A DNA stretch of 64,000 bases, taken from Zantedeschia hybrid cultivar (lineage: Eukaryota > Streptophyta > Magnoliopsida > Alismatales > Araceae). Shown here piece by piece: positions 13,101 through 28,100 of this stretch. Under the pieces are notes generated by a model. That model saw only the letters and a program-made list of their open reading frames with translations, was not told the DNA's origin and made no database searches. The stretch covers positions 1,473,886 to 1,537,885 of the forward strand of contig JARZZO010000014.1 in assembly GCA_030544215.1 (NCBI GenBank), in the 5' to 3' direction. A program made the position numbers and the translations under genes. How positions within the stretch are numbered: the first letter of the stretch is position 1; every line of letters starts with the position of its first letter.

Positions 13101-16100
13101 TTGTACACCCCATTTAACAAACTAATAGGCCGAAAATCAGAAAGAGAGTCGGCCCCTTCTCTTTTAGGGATAAGAGCAACAAATGCCTTGTTGGCTCCTA
13201 AGAGATGGGCCCTGCCTTTTTGGAACTCCAAGATAGCCTGAATCAAATAAACTTTCACAATCTCCCAACATTTTTTGAAGAAGAGAAGAGGAAAACCGTC
13301 TGGACATGGTGCCTTATCACTTGTATGTGCAAAAACAGCCATTTTAATCTCCTCCTCGGAAAAGGGGTCCGAAATGTCCTCCCTCTTCTAAGTGGATAGA
13401 TAAGGAAGAACACCTTCAGCAGTGGCGGGTCTCCTATAGTTCTCTTCTGTGAGCCAAGGTTTGAAGACTCTGCCCAGATCAGCATGGATTGACCGATCTA
13501 GATTGGATTTTGGCCGACCATGCCGATCCCGGGTAACCCAGTCGAGTCCAGGTGCCAGATCCATCAGGATCAACTAGGATCTGGTCGATCCGGGCCCCAA
13601 GTTGTTGCTGACCGTTCGGAAACGGCCAACAACGGCTAGTTTGGACCTTTGGGGTCTCTCCTCTTCTTCTAAACTCTTGTATGTTTGTTTATCAAAATTT
13701 TTCTTTTTATATTATTATTCTCAGCATCTCTTGCCCTTTGTCAGTCGACGTGTTGTGAACTGCTCAATTGCTTAAAGAATGGCATCTCAAGGTACTATTG
13801 AGCGGTCCTCTGGGAACCCTCCTAGCGTTGATCTTGCTTGGGCTCATTGCACGTCGGTGGAAATGGGCTAGAGAAATGTACAACGCAAATATTGCAACCA
13901 GATGGTCTCTGGCGGGGTCTGGTGATCCAAACAACATCTTCTTGGAATAAAAGGTGAAGTTGCATCATGTGCTCGAGGTCCTTTAGAGGTTCGGATTCAG
14001 TTTCGAAATTGCATGAAGGAGGAATTAAGTAAAGCAAGTACTGCCAGAAGAATACATAAAATTTGAGAGGAGTTGTCTGAACCAACGCGAAGGTCCGATG
14101 TTGGAGTTCGGCTTGGTGAAAGCAGTCGACCTATAAATGTGGATGATTGGGATCCGAGTATGTTTGTTAGTTAACTTATTTTCATGTTCTTCAATTAACG
14201 CTCTCAGACAAAAAGTTACAATATATTATTTTTTTTCTTTTACATTTAAAGATGAATTGCGATGTGTAATAGAGGCAAGCCGTTGATTCTTTGCAGATGG
14301 GGAGTTATTTAGGCAAACTAGAAGATATGCAGGACAAAGAAGTGGCTTTGCACCTTCTGGACAAAAAGATCGCTAGTGTCGGTATGAGCACTAATGTATG
14401 CGATACTCTATATGAAGAGTTACTAGAAATGTAGATCCTAGAGTAGGTTCAATCGATCCCTTTCTCACCAAAAAGAAGGATAAGTAATCTTCCATTGCTA
14501 TTACATTTAAGAACTTAAAGTTTTGCTAGGAGAAGATAGGGAGAGCTACACTTAGGTCATTTTTCTATAACAATATCCATACTAACGCTGCCAAGGGGTC
14601 ATATTATGATTCAATGATCGAAACTATCTAGGAAGTTAAGGGGCCTATCCCGTACGAGATCTACAACAAGTACTTGAACTTAGAAGTTGACGACATCCGA
14701 ACATATATTACATCTTTTGAAATGATATGAGACGAGTATGGCTGTACTTTAATGTGCGATGGATGGATATGTAGTCCTCATCTTCTTTATGCTTTTAATT
14801 CTTAAGTATGAATATGTCTCTTTCTGATTTCTTATCACCTATGGAACTTTATATGGATAATAAGAAGTATGATCAACTTTTTAATTTGCTGCAAAGTCAG
14901 AACTGTGTTTTGAAAGTCTATTGATGCATCTAGAAATGTGAAGAATGCTCAATTCCTATTCCATTTAATAGATCAAATGGCAGAAGAGGTGGGGAAAAAA
15001 TGATTGTTCAAGTGGTTACTGACAATGCAACCACGTTCAAGTTAGCTGGATAAATATTGATGGAGAAAATACAACATCTATACTGGGTTCCTTGTTCTGC
15101 TCATTATATTGACTTGATGTTAGAAGATATTTGCTTTGACCTAATAATGGATGGAGTGGTCAAGAGCACTCGATTTATCACTATATTCATATACAACTAT
15201 AACAACATTTTGGATATTATGAGAGTTGTTTCGTCCGGGAGCCGTCAAGTTTGCATCTCAATATATCTCTCTAGATAGTTTAAATCAACAAAAGAGTAAC
15301 TTGATTAGAATGGTGACATCAAAAGATTGAGAGAAGCACATGTTGCGGCATGCATCAACTAAGGTCAGAGAGAAGAGTAAGAAAGTGGCTGATCTAATTC
15401 AGTTTAGGCCCTTTTGAAGCAGAGTGTAGACGATGTTAAATGTTATAGAACTACTTCTCTGTATCTTGTGAGCTTGTGATGGAGAAAGAAGATCATATAT
15501 GAGATATTTATATGAGACTGTAGACAGAGCCAATGAGCTCATTCAACTTAAGTACTTAACAACCCAATAACCTATGAGAAGACTGGTTGGCAGTATTGGT
15601 CGATACCGATACGTATTGGTATCGGCCTGGTCCAATATGATACTTGTAAATGGGTATCGGCCGATACCTGTTGGTACTGGCTGATAAGTACTAGTATCAG
15701 TACCCTCTGATACCGGTACCGATACTGGTAATGCCATCCATGTGTGAAGTGGCAGGAGATAATAGACAAACATTGGGAATATACTTTACACTATGATCTT
15801 TATACAGCTGGTAAGTAAGTAACTTTGTGCATTTATTAATTTGTATGTACATTTATCAATTTATCATAAGTAATAACTAACTTCCACTCTCTGTTTAGGT
15901 TATTTTTTCAACCCTCAGTACATATATAGAACTGATGGGAAGTAAAGAGCTGTGTGTACCCATTTTGGAGGTAGAAGTAAAGATGGCTGTATTTTACTAT
16001 ATGGATCCCAATAAAGCTCTAGGGCTCGATGGGTTTTCCCTAGGGTTCTACTATTTTTTTTGGGACATTAGTAAAGAAGATTTGGTTAACCTTGTCCAAG

Positions 16101-19100
16101 ATTCTATGACAGTCCAGAAAGCATTAAAATATTCAACTCTACTCACATTGTCCTCATTCCGAAATCAGAAGGTGCTGAAAGGGTGGCTGATTTTCATCCT
16201 ATTAGTTTAGTCAATGGTTGTTATACATAATCAAGATATTGGCATCTAGTGTCAAGAAGATTATTCATAAGATTGTAGGTAATAGCCAATCATCATTTTT
16301 GCAGGGAAGGTTCATCCTGGATAACTTTATGGCAGCTTATGAAGTAGTACACTGTTGTAAGAGTAGAAACAAGCGAGGAGTTCTTTTGAACCTCAATTTT
16401 GAGAAGGCCTATGATAGAATTAGTTGGATTTGTCTTCATAAACTATGGAGCTTATGGGATTTAAGGATAGATGGATATGGTGGGTAATGAGTTGTATTAC
16501 CTCTCTTAGATTCTCAGTTCTTATTAATGGAGAGCCGTGTGGATACTTCAATAGTTCTAGAGGACTGAGGCAGGGAGATCCCATCTCGCCACTTCTTTTT
16601 TTGTTAATTGCTCAGATTTTGAGTACTCTTTGGGACAATGTAGCTTAACAGGGTCTGATTGAGGGGTTCAACATCGGTAGAAGTGATATCCATTTATCTC
16701 ACCTACAATTTGCAGATGATATATTGTTGTTACCTCTGGAAGTAATGAGGATATCCAGAACATCAAAAGGCTACTGGTCTTGGTGGAAGTTATTATCGGG
16801 TTAAGGATCAATTATGAGAAGTCAGTGGTTGTGGGGTTGAATGTGTCACAGGATAGACTACAGTCTGCAAGAGATTGCAAGTTTTTTAAAGTGCAGAGTC
16901 AATGATTTCCCTATCAAGTATCTTGGATTACCATTAATGAATGGAGGCATCAGGGTTAGGGAATGGGATGGTCTAATTAAAAAGTTTGAAAATAGGCTGG
17001 AAGGGTGGAAATGTAGCTTTCTTTCAGCAGGAGGGAGATTGATTCTGTCCAAATCAGTTCTTTCTTCCTTGGCCATTTACTATATTTTCATTTTCAAGAT
17101 TCCAAGGACTGTGGGAAAGATCATTCAGCTAGAAGCTCTTTTTTTTGGTCGGGGGGAAAAGGGAGAAGAGAGGACTTCATTTGATTAATTGGAGTAATGT
17201 GTGTAAGAGTAGGGAGCAATGTGGTATTGGTCTCAGTGGAATGCCACTTTTAATAAAGCTTTGCTAGCTAAATGGTTGTGAGAGGGGGGAGTGTTCGGAT
17301 GCTCTTTGGGCTGTTGTTGTGAAGGACTTATATTTTTGTCATGATAATAAATGGAGTCTCTATCCTTCAACTAGCTACAATTTGTCTCCCATTTGGAAGA
17401 ATATAGTTGAGTGCAGATTTCTTAGCCATCTCTTTTGACATCCAAGTTGGTAATGGCTGTGATATACAAAAGATGTATGGTGCTCCAATTTGGTCTTCTT
17501 CTCTCACTTTAGTAATCTGTTCAATATTACTCTTAATCAGGATGCTTCGGTTGAAGAAGTATTGTCTCCCTGTGGTTCTAGTTAGATTAATATATTGCTA
17601 AGAAGAGATCCTACTGAAGTGGAATTAGAAGAACTCTTATCTCTCTTCTCTCTGATTAGCAGAGTTAGGATTTGTGGAGAGGAACATGATATGAGAGTTT
17701 GGAGATGGAATAATAATGGGCAGTTTTCTGTTAAGTCCATTGTGCAATTCTTGAATGATGGTGGTTGTAGGGTTTGGTGGAAGGATTTAATATTAGACTA
17801 ACTCTCTCCCAAACAAGATTTAGGTGTCTCTGTGGAAGGTTGCATGGTCTAGACTTCTTACAAGACGGAGGGCCAAGAAGCTTCATCTCTCTGGGAGCAC
17901 TTCATGTGTTTTCTGTGTGCTATTTGAGGAGCAGAATCATCTCTTTTTTGGCTACAACATAGTTACCATCCAGTGGAAGACTCTCTACAGATTGTTTGGA
18001 CTTAATTGGGTGGAACATTCTTCTGTTTTGAAATTGTTAAGATGGTGGACTTATGTCTGTCCTTTTCCAGCTCATAAACAATTGTGGTTTTTCATTTGCC
18101 CGGCTCTAATGTGGACAATCTGGTGTGAAAGAAACATGAGGAAGTTCAATGACCAATTTAGTAGTGCTAATGAATTACTGAATAGAACACTTAGATGGGT
18201 GGAAAGAATGGGGAAGAGCTGCAGATATCCTTAACGAGGGTTGCTCCATTCTTTTGGAGAGGGCTAGTCTTTGGAGAACTTTGTTCACTTGATGACTTTT
18301 TTTCTTCCCCTTGTACTTCTGTTTTATTTTCTTGATAAAACAGATTATATGTAATTTTCTTGTGTCAAGCCAGGGCCTGGGTAGGGGGTATTTGTTCAAT
18401 GGAATTGTGACATTTGTCACCTTCAAAAAAAAAAGTTTAAAAATAAAGTAGACATGTTTGTGATTTTAAAGAATAATAAAATTTTCTTTCAACTGCACCA
18501 TGGGGGGGGGGGGTGTTGTGTTGTTGTGGGAATTGTAGCATGAGCCATATCTCCAGGACTGCACAATGACAGATCGTCACACACACCGGAGAGAGAGAGA
18601 GAGAGAGAGAGAGTTGCCTCCACTTTTTCTTTTTGGGACCATCCCATCGCCAGACCCAACAAGGCCTCGAGTGCCAGACCTAACAAAGTTGCAAGGACCC
18701 CGTCTTTGGCTCCTTGTTGCCAAGGTTCAGCATGGGCGTTACCCCTTGTGGTGGTAGTGATTAGGCATCTTGGACGGGGAAAATTGGAAGAAGATTGAGG
18801 TTGGAGCAGCATACAAAGGAGAGCTGTGTACTAGACGGGCATCAACTACACCAACATGTTTGACGTTCAGATGGATTAAGTGTAATCGATGATGAAGCGG
18901 CTGGGTTACACCAAGATTGAGATAGCAGTGGGGGAGACTGGATGTCCCTCGTGAGTAACCTTGGCCAGGCGCCTATGTTGGTGGAGGATGCAGCGTCGAA
19001 CAAAGGGACGCTATGAAGACCTACATCTTCATCTTGTTCAATGAGAACCAGAAGCTTGGGGGGAGGGAGGAAGACAATGTGCCTGCATGCCAAGTACCTG

Positions 19101-22100
19101 TGTTGCGAGGGGGATGGGAGGGAGGAAGACGACGTGTTCGAGAGTCCAAAGAGGATATGTTCCCTTTGAACGAGACCTTCTCTGAAAATAAAACAGGTTT
19201 GTGTGTGTTTTTTATTCGGGAGCTGTTAACAAAAGGAATGGCTCCTTCCTTAAAACCTGGGAAAGCATTACCAAATGTAGAAGCCGTGCCTTCTTATTTG
19301 TAATTTTAATTTTGAAAGGAAAAAATGTTCAAAACCGCGTCCAAACACCCAATAAGTGACAATCCTGCAAGACACTGAGCAAAAAAAGCAAATCCTCCAA
19401 CTCCTCATCTCTAAGGTGTCTGAATGGGGGTTGTTCTCCAATAAGGTTGTGGAACATTCGTCTCAAAACAATGATTTACCATTGCATATGGGTCCCAAGC
19501 AGTAGCAAACAGTCTTGGAAACATAGCCTGGAAGGGACGATGGCAGCACCTAGGATCACGCCAAAAAAGGCTCTTGCTCCCATGTCAACCTTGATCTGGG
19601 AACCTGAAAAGAGAATATCAGAGCAAAGTAGGATACCCTTCCAGACTAAAGAGACATTGTGCAACGTAGGAAGGGGCACATTGCAAGATCTCTCTTGCTG
19701 ATAGTATTTCTGAGAAATAACATCCCAACATAATCTAGAGTCAATAGTGACAGGTTTCCGCAACCACTCGGTGTGTAGGGTCAAGTTGAAACAGTGAATG
19801 TTCTGCAAACTTTGGCCCCCATTCTCCTTGCTCCTACCGTTCCTACTCTAGCAAATATCATATCCTCCCTTAGGATCGTTGCCCCTATGCCAAAAGAACT
19901 GAGGTGCATTAGGGATCACGAAGATGGATAGGAAATGTGTGGGGTGGTTGGCTGCCGTCGATAGGAGAGAAGTCTTCCTTTCCACCCTGCCAGTCTGTTT
20001 TCAAATCTATGCACTATCTTTGACCAATCCTTGCACTTAAGGGGGCTGGGAGTCATGGGCATACCTAGATAGGAGATGAGAAAGTCACCTTTTTGACAGC
20101 CCATAATCATAGTGGCCCTGGTGTTGACCCAAAAAATATTTTTGTACATGAAAAATACCTAACATGCTATGCATGTAATCATGCGATATAAAAATTATGT
20201 CTACATGTATGCCATGTGCATGCATGTATAAGACAGAGACAAAGACGGGGAGTATACATTGATGAAATAGCCCCAAGATGTCTCCAATGTGCTGTCCCAA
20301 AACAGCCCCCCACAAGCCCGCTAAATGGGCTTGTTAAATGGCCCGTTATGCTGCAGCAATATGGCTTAAAGGACTGCAAAATAGGGGCCCAAATACAGCC
20401 CAAATAAGCCTCAATATAGGGCCAAAGGACAGCCCAAAAGAAGGCCCAATAGCAGGCCTGGGGCAGCTCAATGTGTAGCCCAAATGGTGTCCCTAATACA
20501 CAGTCCAAATAGGCCCAATAAAAGTCCAAAATGGGCCCAAGTATGTAGCCCAAAAAAACCCCCACAGCAGAAAAGGACCGCAGTAGCAAAAAAAAGAGAG
20601 AGTGGTCCCCTCTCTCTCACCCTCTCCCTTTAAATAATGGGGAGAGAGGGAGGAGAGGACCGGTGGGGGTCCCTCCTTCCCCCTCTCCCATTTTCAAATT
20701 CAAAAGAGAAGGGGTGAGAGAGAAGGGATATTAATGGCTTTAATGGCATGGGGTTAATGTGATTTAGTGGGGATTAAAAGAGCCATTTCTGCTCCCTATG
20801 TTAGTGGGGCCTCCACTAACTCCACATTCAATTACCCAATCATTGAAACCCCTTTCCCACATGTTAGAAAAAAGAAGGAATGAAATGAGAGATGAGAGGC
20901 CCTCATTTATTAAAAATGGGGGAGGAAAGAAAATTTAGAGAAGAGGGGAGGGACAGCCTCCCCCCCCCCCCCCCCAAACCGGTTTCTCAACCGGTGGGGG
21001 TCCACCGGGCCTCCCTCCTCTCTCTATCCTCTCTCACTCCCTTTCTCAAAAATAGATTACGGTGGCACCCCCCATTGGAAAATTTTCACGGTGGCACCCC
21101 CCCATTGGAGATGGCCCTCGAGGCCTATAAATACCCCCCTCATGGAAGGTGAACAAGACCACACACGCGCCTCGACGCCTCTTCGGCTCAAAAATCTTTA
21201 GAGGAGATCCTGCTGAATTGCAGACCAAACATAGTGCTTTAGCACAAGTTCAATGCGCATGGAGGAGGCTTCTTGGGTGGTTTCTTCCTAAGGTTTTCCT
21301 AGGAGAAGTTCTGCCGATTTTTTATTGTAAAATCACCCATTTTGTAAGGCGAAACTATGTCGAAATTTTGAATGAGACATCATTATGTTTGTGTGTATGT
21401 TCGTGTGATCATGTAATCGTGTTTATGTCCAAATAACACCTATATTAGTATGATTAAGCACATACATACATAATTAATTAATTAATTAATAAAACGATTA
21501 ACAAAATGCACACTTTAAAGAATACATCACTAAATATCCTTGGTCTCTCCCCTAAATCTAACTAAGTCCTAAAACATACATACACGCCTAATTAATAAAA
21601 CATACACCACCCAAATAACATATGTTAGTTCACTTAATTAAAACTTATTAAAATACTCCTAAACTTATAAAAATAATCAAAAACTAAGAAAAATCAATAA
21701 AAATCAGTAAAAACCAGTAAAAATCAGTGGGTGCAGAAAACAAAATACAGAAAATATAAAATTCCCAAAATGGCCAAAATACCCCTAGAACCTTAATAAA
21801 ATTACTAAAATACCCTTCTTCATGATAAAAATCTGTAAAAATCATAGAAAATTCATAAAAAATGCCAAAACCTCCAATGTCCCCTAAATACCCTCGAAGC
21901 CCTAAAATTTGGTAACATTATCAAAATACCCCTGATGCAATAAAAATAATTAAAAATTTCAGAAAAAAGCATAAAAAATTAAAAAACATGGTAAATGCCT
22001 GGAAACCCTATTTGGTGTAAAATTACTAAAACACCCCTATGACCTAAATATGCCTAAATTAACCTCAAAAAATACTTACTAGGGTTTCGAAATCTTCCTA

Positions 22101-25100
22101 AGTCATTAAAATGAACCTCACCCATAAATTGACCATATCAACCCTATGTCCCTAATTTGACATAATTACAAAAATACCCTCATGGTCCCAAAATGTTAGG
22201 AATCAATCCTAAAACAGTAGGAACCCATCCTAAAACACTTAAGAGTGAATTTAGACACTTATGAGTCTATACTAACACTGGAACAAATCCAAATACTCTA
22301 AAGAACTTGGGAGAGGCCAAGGATTTAAAAGCTGCCTTCACATGTGCGCATATCGTGTGGTAGTATAGATAGTTTGAAGGGCATCATTCGGACAGTTAAT
22401 CAATGGTTGTTGAGCGATTGCTCGATGTAGTTAACACTGACTGAGATTAGTGGAGTGAGGTCGAATATTTGCCTGATTCGAAGTCCCAGACTCCCTGAGG
22501 GCTAATTCTGAGCTCTCATGGTCTAAGAAATAAAATAAACAAAACCGACCTATTCTTCTCCAAATAAAACAAATAAAAGAAAATAAAAATCTGATAAGAG
22601 ATCTAGGCCCAGGTCCATACACCTACACAACTCCTTATCACCTAGATTAATACTGACAAGTTGGCTCTTATGGAAGTTAACCTTTAGCCATGCTGTCTCT
22701 TCTAAAAGCTCTAGCGTGAATCTTTTTATAAAAGTTGTTCCTCCCCTGAGAAGAACAAGATAGTATCATCAACATATTGGAGGTGTGAAATAGTAAGGGC
22801 TTGCCGGGACACTTGGAAGCCACCAATCAACCTTGTTGTCATTGTCCTATCCTACATTGTACTCAAAATATGAGCCACGAGAATGAAGAGTAAAGGCGAC
22901 ATTGGGTCTCTTTGGCGGAGACCTTTCCCACTATGAAAAAACGGGGTAGGTTAGCCATTGACAAGCACAACAAAAGAGGCCGAGGGTACACAGTCCTTGG
23001 TCCAAGAAGTCCATCTGTCTCCAAATCCCATCTTCCTCAGGACTCAGAAGAGGCATTTCCAACAGACTATGTCACATGCTTTTCCAAAGTCCAACTTCAA
23101 AACTAGGCCCTTTTTAAGGTGCAACTTCATGGAATGCAGACATTCATGAACCACCAAGAAATTCTCCTGAATATGCCTACGCTTGATGAAAGCTCCTTGG
23201 TAACAACTAATTAGTCTATCGACTACCATCTCCAGTTGGAAGCCAACGCCTTAGTAAGAATCTTGTAAATACCATTCAATAAGTTGATAAGCCTGTTGTC
23301 TCCTCCATTGGTCAGTTCCTTCCTTCTTAGGAGTCAGAACCAGAAAGGTCTTGTTAGTGCCCTTGAGTTGAGGTAGGCTCTCCCTTCTTGGAACTCCAAC
23401 AAAGCTTGAAGGTGTTACACTTAACAATACCCCAACAATGCTGGAAAAATAGTATTGGTAAGCCATCAGGGCCTGGGGCTTTGTCCACATAGATGGCCCT
23501 AATCTCTCCTCCATCATAGGAGACGAGACACTTTCCCTATCCTCGGTGAAAGAGAAGGGAGAAGATCATCTACCAAGATGGATGTGCAAAGATGTCCTTA
23601 ACAAAGAGCCTAGAGTAGAAATCTTGAGCATGCTGCCTGCATGCCTGATAGGGCTGTTAGTGGGTTGGGTGTGGGTAGACCCAGACCCAAAATACATGGA
23701 CCGAGACCCAAATCAGACCCGTTAATATTTCTGTGTAAACGGGTAAATGGGTCTGTTAATTGGTTTGGCTCTTTGTTTTTTTGAGATTACACCTCAAATC
23801 AGTTTTAAAAGAAATTGGGTATAATTTGTTCTCTGTACAGTTTAAAATGGGCCCACTTTTAGGCCCAAACTTATAGAATTCTATTTAAAGAATTTAAACT
23901 AACAAGAATTAAAGGGTCTATTATTGGGTATGCCCAAACCTAAATTTACTGGGTCTAACAGGCTGGGTCCTAGGTCTTAGACTTGTTTTGACACCCCTAC
24001 TGCTTGATCTGAGAAGAATAGGGAACACCTTTTTCCCTTCATGAAGCTTTCATATGGTCCAATCTTCTTCTACCGGAAACCAGCCACAGAAATTTGGCAG
24101 TGTTATCAGTCGCCTTCTTTGATCCATTTCTCTCTAACCCTATACTTTTAGAAGATTTCTTTGTTGAGGAGGATTTCGTTAATGTTTGCCCTAACCTTTT
24201 TTCCCAATCTGCAGCATCAAGAAGGCCGGCTTCTCCAGAGCATCTAAGGCATTAAGATGCTCCAGGATAGAGGCCTTGGCCATCTTCCCAGGCAGCAGTT
24301 TCTTAGCTTCCTACAAAGATAGCTCCTTAGCCAGGGTCTTCAATTTGCAAGTTAGCTTTGCTATGGAGTTGGCTCCATACTGAGACTCATGCTACACCTT
24401 TATAACCAAGTCTATGAAGCCCTCTTCCCTCTACTTATACTTTTTGAACACGAACCTTGACCAATTGTAGGCACAAAATCAGACTTAAGGAGAATGGGCT
24501 TATGGCCTGAGGCCATCCTAGTCAAGTGCTCAACTTACAATCGAGGGAAATGATCCTTCGAATCCATAGACAGCAAGAAGCTCTCTAATCTTGAAAGAGA
24601 AGGGTTCCCCTGAGGTTGGACCAAGTGAAGGACACATTAGGAGTAGGGACATCCACCAAAGGAGTATCATCATGAACTCTTTGATATCTTCCATCTCCCT
24701 TATGCTAGCAATAAGTCACTCCTGTCTATCGGTGAGGTAATGGCGTTGAAGTGTCTAGCAAGACACCAAGGCCTTCTAGCCTGACATTGGAAAGAAATTA
24801 GATCATCCCAGCGTGATTGCCTCTCAGCCCCTACTATGTAGGGCATATATGCCAGTGAAGTCCCATTCGAAGCATTCACAAAGGTCTCTGAATCTTAAAG
24901 AGACAACATATCTGCCTACGTGCCTGAAGTATGTCATCTCCTTGACCGCAAACTTATTCCATATGATTATAAGTCTCCACTTGCATTTCCCATTGTGGGT
25001 GAAGCCACCCCTTTCGTTAATCGACCTCTCAGTCTCCCTCATAATGGCTTTTCCTTCAACCTCACACTTCGTCTCTTGGATGTGAAAAATATCTGCCTTA

Positions 25101-28100
25101 CATGTTCTCACAAACTACCTCACTGCCTTCTCTCCTTCCCATAAACCCCGTAACATTCCAAGAAATGATTCTCATTGGGAACAAGCTACCCTCATCTCGC
25201 CTAGCTCCCCTAGCCCCTTTTCCTCCTCTCTCCTTGCTTCCTTCATGGCCGATTTCTCGGCCTTGACACTATGTACAATACCCAACTACCACCTATTCTA
25301 AATTTTGAGGAACACCTATCTCACATATTTTGTGTGCCCATCAGAAGAAACTCTAACCTTCACAGCCACCTATCTAGCCTACTCCTTTGTGATCTTCTCC
25401 ACCTTCGCCAAAATTTCCTTAATTTGCTTCCTATGCAACGTGCCGTGCTCCTCCCTGCTCCCCTAAGGCTACCTGAATGGATCCTCTAGTCCCATCCAAA
25501 CATATTACCTCCCCCCAGGGTTGTAAACATCCGGATATTATCCGGATCTGCTCCGGATTCATATTCAATTCTGCAGATATTTATCCGAAATTAATATCCG
25601 ATGGATCATAAGCGGATATCCGTTGATGATTTAGATCATAAACGGAGCGGTTACAGAAATCTGGTATATGCTCTGTTGGATATCTGTTCCGAATAGAGAG
25701 TGAATCACGACCGTTAGATCTAAGATCCAATGGTATATATATACTCTATATAAGATGTTTGAGTGAGAGAAACTCTAAACCCCCAAGTCCCAACTACTAA
25801 TGAGTACTTAACATATATATATTTTTTACTAAATAGTTATTATTTTTTTTATAATTTTATGAATTTTTAGACAAATATTATATTATATAAATATTTTATT
25901 TAAATATCCGAATATTATCCATATCCGCTTTGAATCCGAAGAATATATGCTTAAGGATATCCGCTTCATAAACGGAGCGGATACGGATTATCTGTTTATT
26001 TGTAAACGTACGGACACGGAGACGGTGTATTCACTGCGTATCCGTTCCGCCTAACACCCCCCCCAAGGGGCAAGCCAGTGGACGGGGACTAGGATAACTC
26101 ACCGTGAGGGCCTCCCAAGGGGCAAGCCAGGGACCTAGCTGCACAAATCCCCATAGCAGCCACCTCTGCTGTCAAGTCCTCCAAGGGATACTCCACTAAG
26201 AAAAGGCTCTTGGAGATATTGTGGATCTCCCACTTTAGACTAGACCATCTCTCAGCCAGGAGGTTGAAGATAGCAATCAAGGAGCTTGTCCCTTCGATCA
26301 TAGTGCCTTTGAGACACCTCCGAACCATCGTCTTTCTGCTAAGGTGAGCCTCCGATTCACGAAAGGAGACCTCAATATATCCTCTACGCCTCGCTTGCAG
26401 ACCCAGTAAACCCCAGGGCCGCTCAGGTCTGGCTCTGCTGGCTACGACTTCCATGTAAGATCTTCTTGGTGCGGAAGGGAAGCTCTGCCAGAAGTGCCCC
26501 AGGCCTCCACACCTCCAGCAGTATACAGGAGTGGGATTCCTTGCAGGACCCCTCCCAAGAGGGACCCAGATGGCACTGGTGGCCGGGTAAGGGATGGCAA
26601 TCCACGAGGTCTCGTCCTCCTCATACCTCCGTCCTTTCTTGAATTCACTTCCAAGAGAGGAGTTTCCCCCTTGCTTTCAGAGATTCAACCCGAAACAAAA
26701 GAATTTCTTGTATTTTACTTGGGTGATAGTTAATTTCTTTTCAGTTTATAGCTTCATTGTCCTGCCATGGAGGATGCCATCTGTGTTCAGCGGTAAAAAG
26801 CAATGACTAGAGCTTGATTGCCTTGGGCCCTTGTCTACTATCTTATCCTCCTCTTCAACCTGGGTATCATTAATTTTCATCAATTCTGTACTCTTTCTTC
26901 TCTTTTGAATCTGCTTGGGTCCATAACATTCTGGATGTCTGCCTCCATTTGGTATCTTCTAGGCTGGGCCATTCAATATATTGTTCTCCAAGAGGGATTT
27001 TTCATATAACTCTTCTGGCTGTAGACTCTTTTTTTCCTCTAAAAGCTGTAACTTATGAAGTTTCTCCATGATTTTCTGATTCCTTTTCTGCCTCTTTCCC
27101 CTAGTTCACAACCCAGATCTTGACATCACCTTTGAGCTTCTTCGGTTTCCTAGATATTGTCTGCATTTTAGATCAATGCCTTCAGACCCCATACGAAGAA
27201 TCCTTAAACTAGAGCACATCCATATCTAGCCTAGCCTGCCTAAGGAGCCGATTTTTGGAGAGGCTTTCCTTGTACTCCACATGTAGGCATTGTGGTGGAC
27301 CATGATTTGCTAGATCTGCATGGCTTGAATTGGATCAACTCATCTGATTGGATTCTGGCTAGTCCGATCTGATTACGATTCACTAGTCCCCATTCTAAAG
27401 GGGATCTGGCTGGGTCAGATGATCTGGAACTAGCCGTTGGGTGGGCTCCAATGGCTAGTTTCCCCTTTTCCTGAACAACTGTGATCGGGCCGGATCAAAT
27501 TGGATCAGCTGATCCAATCACCCAGGCCTGGACGAGTCTGTGTCCAATCTCAATTCTTGACTTCCTTGGGTCAGACACTGTTCTTGGCTGGCGCACAGCA
27601 CATCAGGTATAACTAGTCAGTAGCAGGGGAAATGGAAAAGGCAACACCACCAGCCAGGAACTGATGGAGCAATGGCACCCACAATGATCGCCATTGGGGG
27701 TGATTATCTTTCATCTTTTCCTCCTCTTTTTTCTTCTTGTTGGTATTTTACCAATACAGAGTCCAGATTCAAGGAAGCTCATGGGTGTTATAAGGACATG
27801 GAAAATTGAAACATATTCCTCGTTAGAAATTACAGCATTCACCAAAAATTGAAAAAAGCAATATGTAAGTTCAACTTTTTGAAGGTATACTTCCAGATTA
27901 TAAAATAAATTCTAACCTTAAAAATGTTTTGTTTTGCGTTTCCTGGGTTTTATTTGGGGTTTTCACACCGTTATTGTAAGAGGGACAAGGGTATACCATC
28001 ATACTCGTAATGCAGTGTAGCAAGATTGCTGCACCTGCATAACGGTGCATTCAATCCCTTTTTTTTTTTGAAAAATTTTTAAGGTCAGCCCCACCATGCC

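Larger units (their letters stand above)
19330..27300 (-). mobile_element. L1 LINE, long but broken by at least three insertions, 3' end lost
   Basis: Read on the minus strand. ORF1 (about 27240-26090) starts with a probable coiled coil (LHKLQLLEEKKS), then a zinc knuckle CWRCGGLGHF near 26530, then a LLAERWSSLKWEI region. ORF2 starts at 25175 with MRIISWNVTGF, with endonuclease motifs to 24820. RT follows: MAYQYYF, LTPKKEG, LISCYQGAFIKRRHIQENFLVVHE, HLQYVDDTILF (23520-22760). After the insertion at 20120-22638 come YLGMPMTP, FENRLAGWKGRLL and the post-RT region to 19330. Other inserts are at 23650-24000 and 25514-26060. Many stops are present. Confidence 0.8.

Noticed and set aside
20179..20589. 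136-codon minus-strand open frame as a gene
   Set aside because: It runs through a GCCCA-rich promoter-like repeat and is rich in Trp, Gly and Leu from TGGGCC words; no family match.
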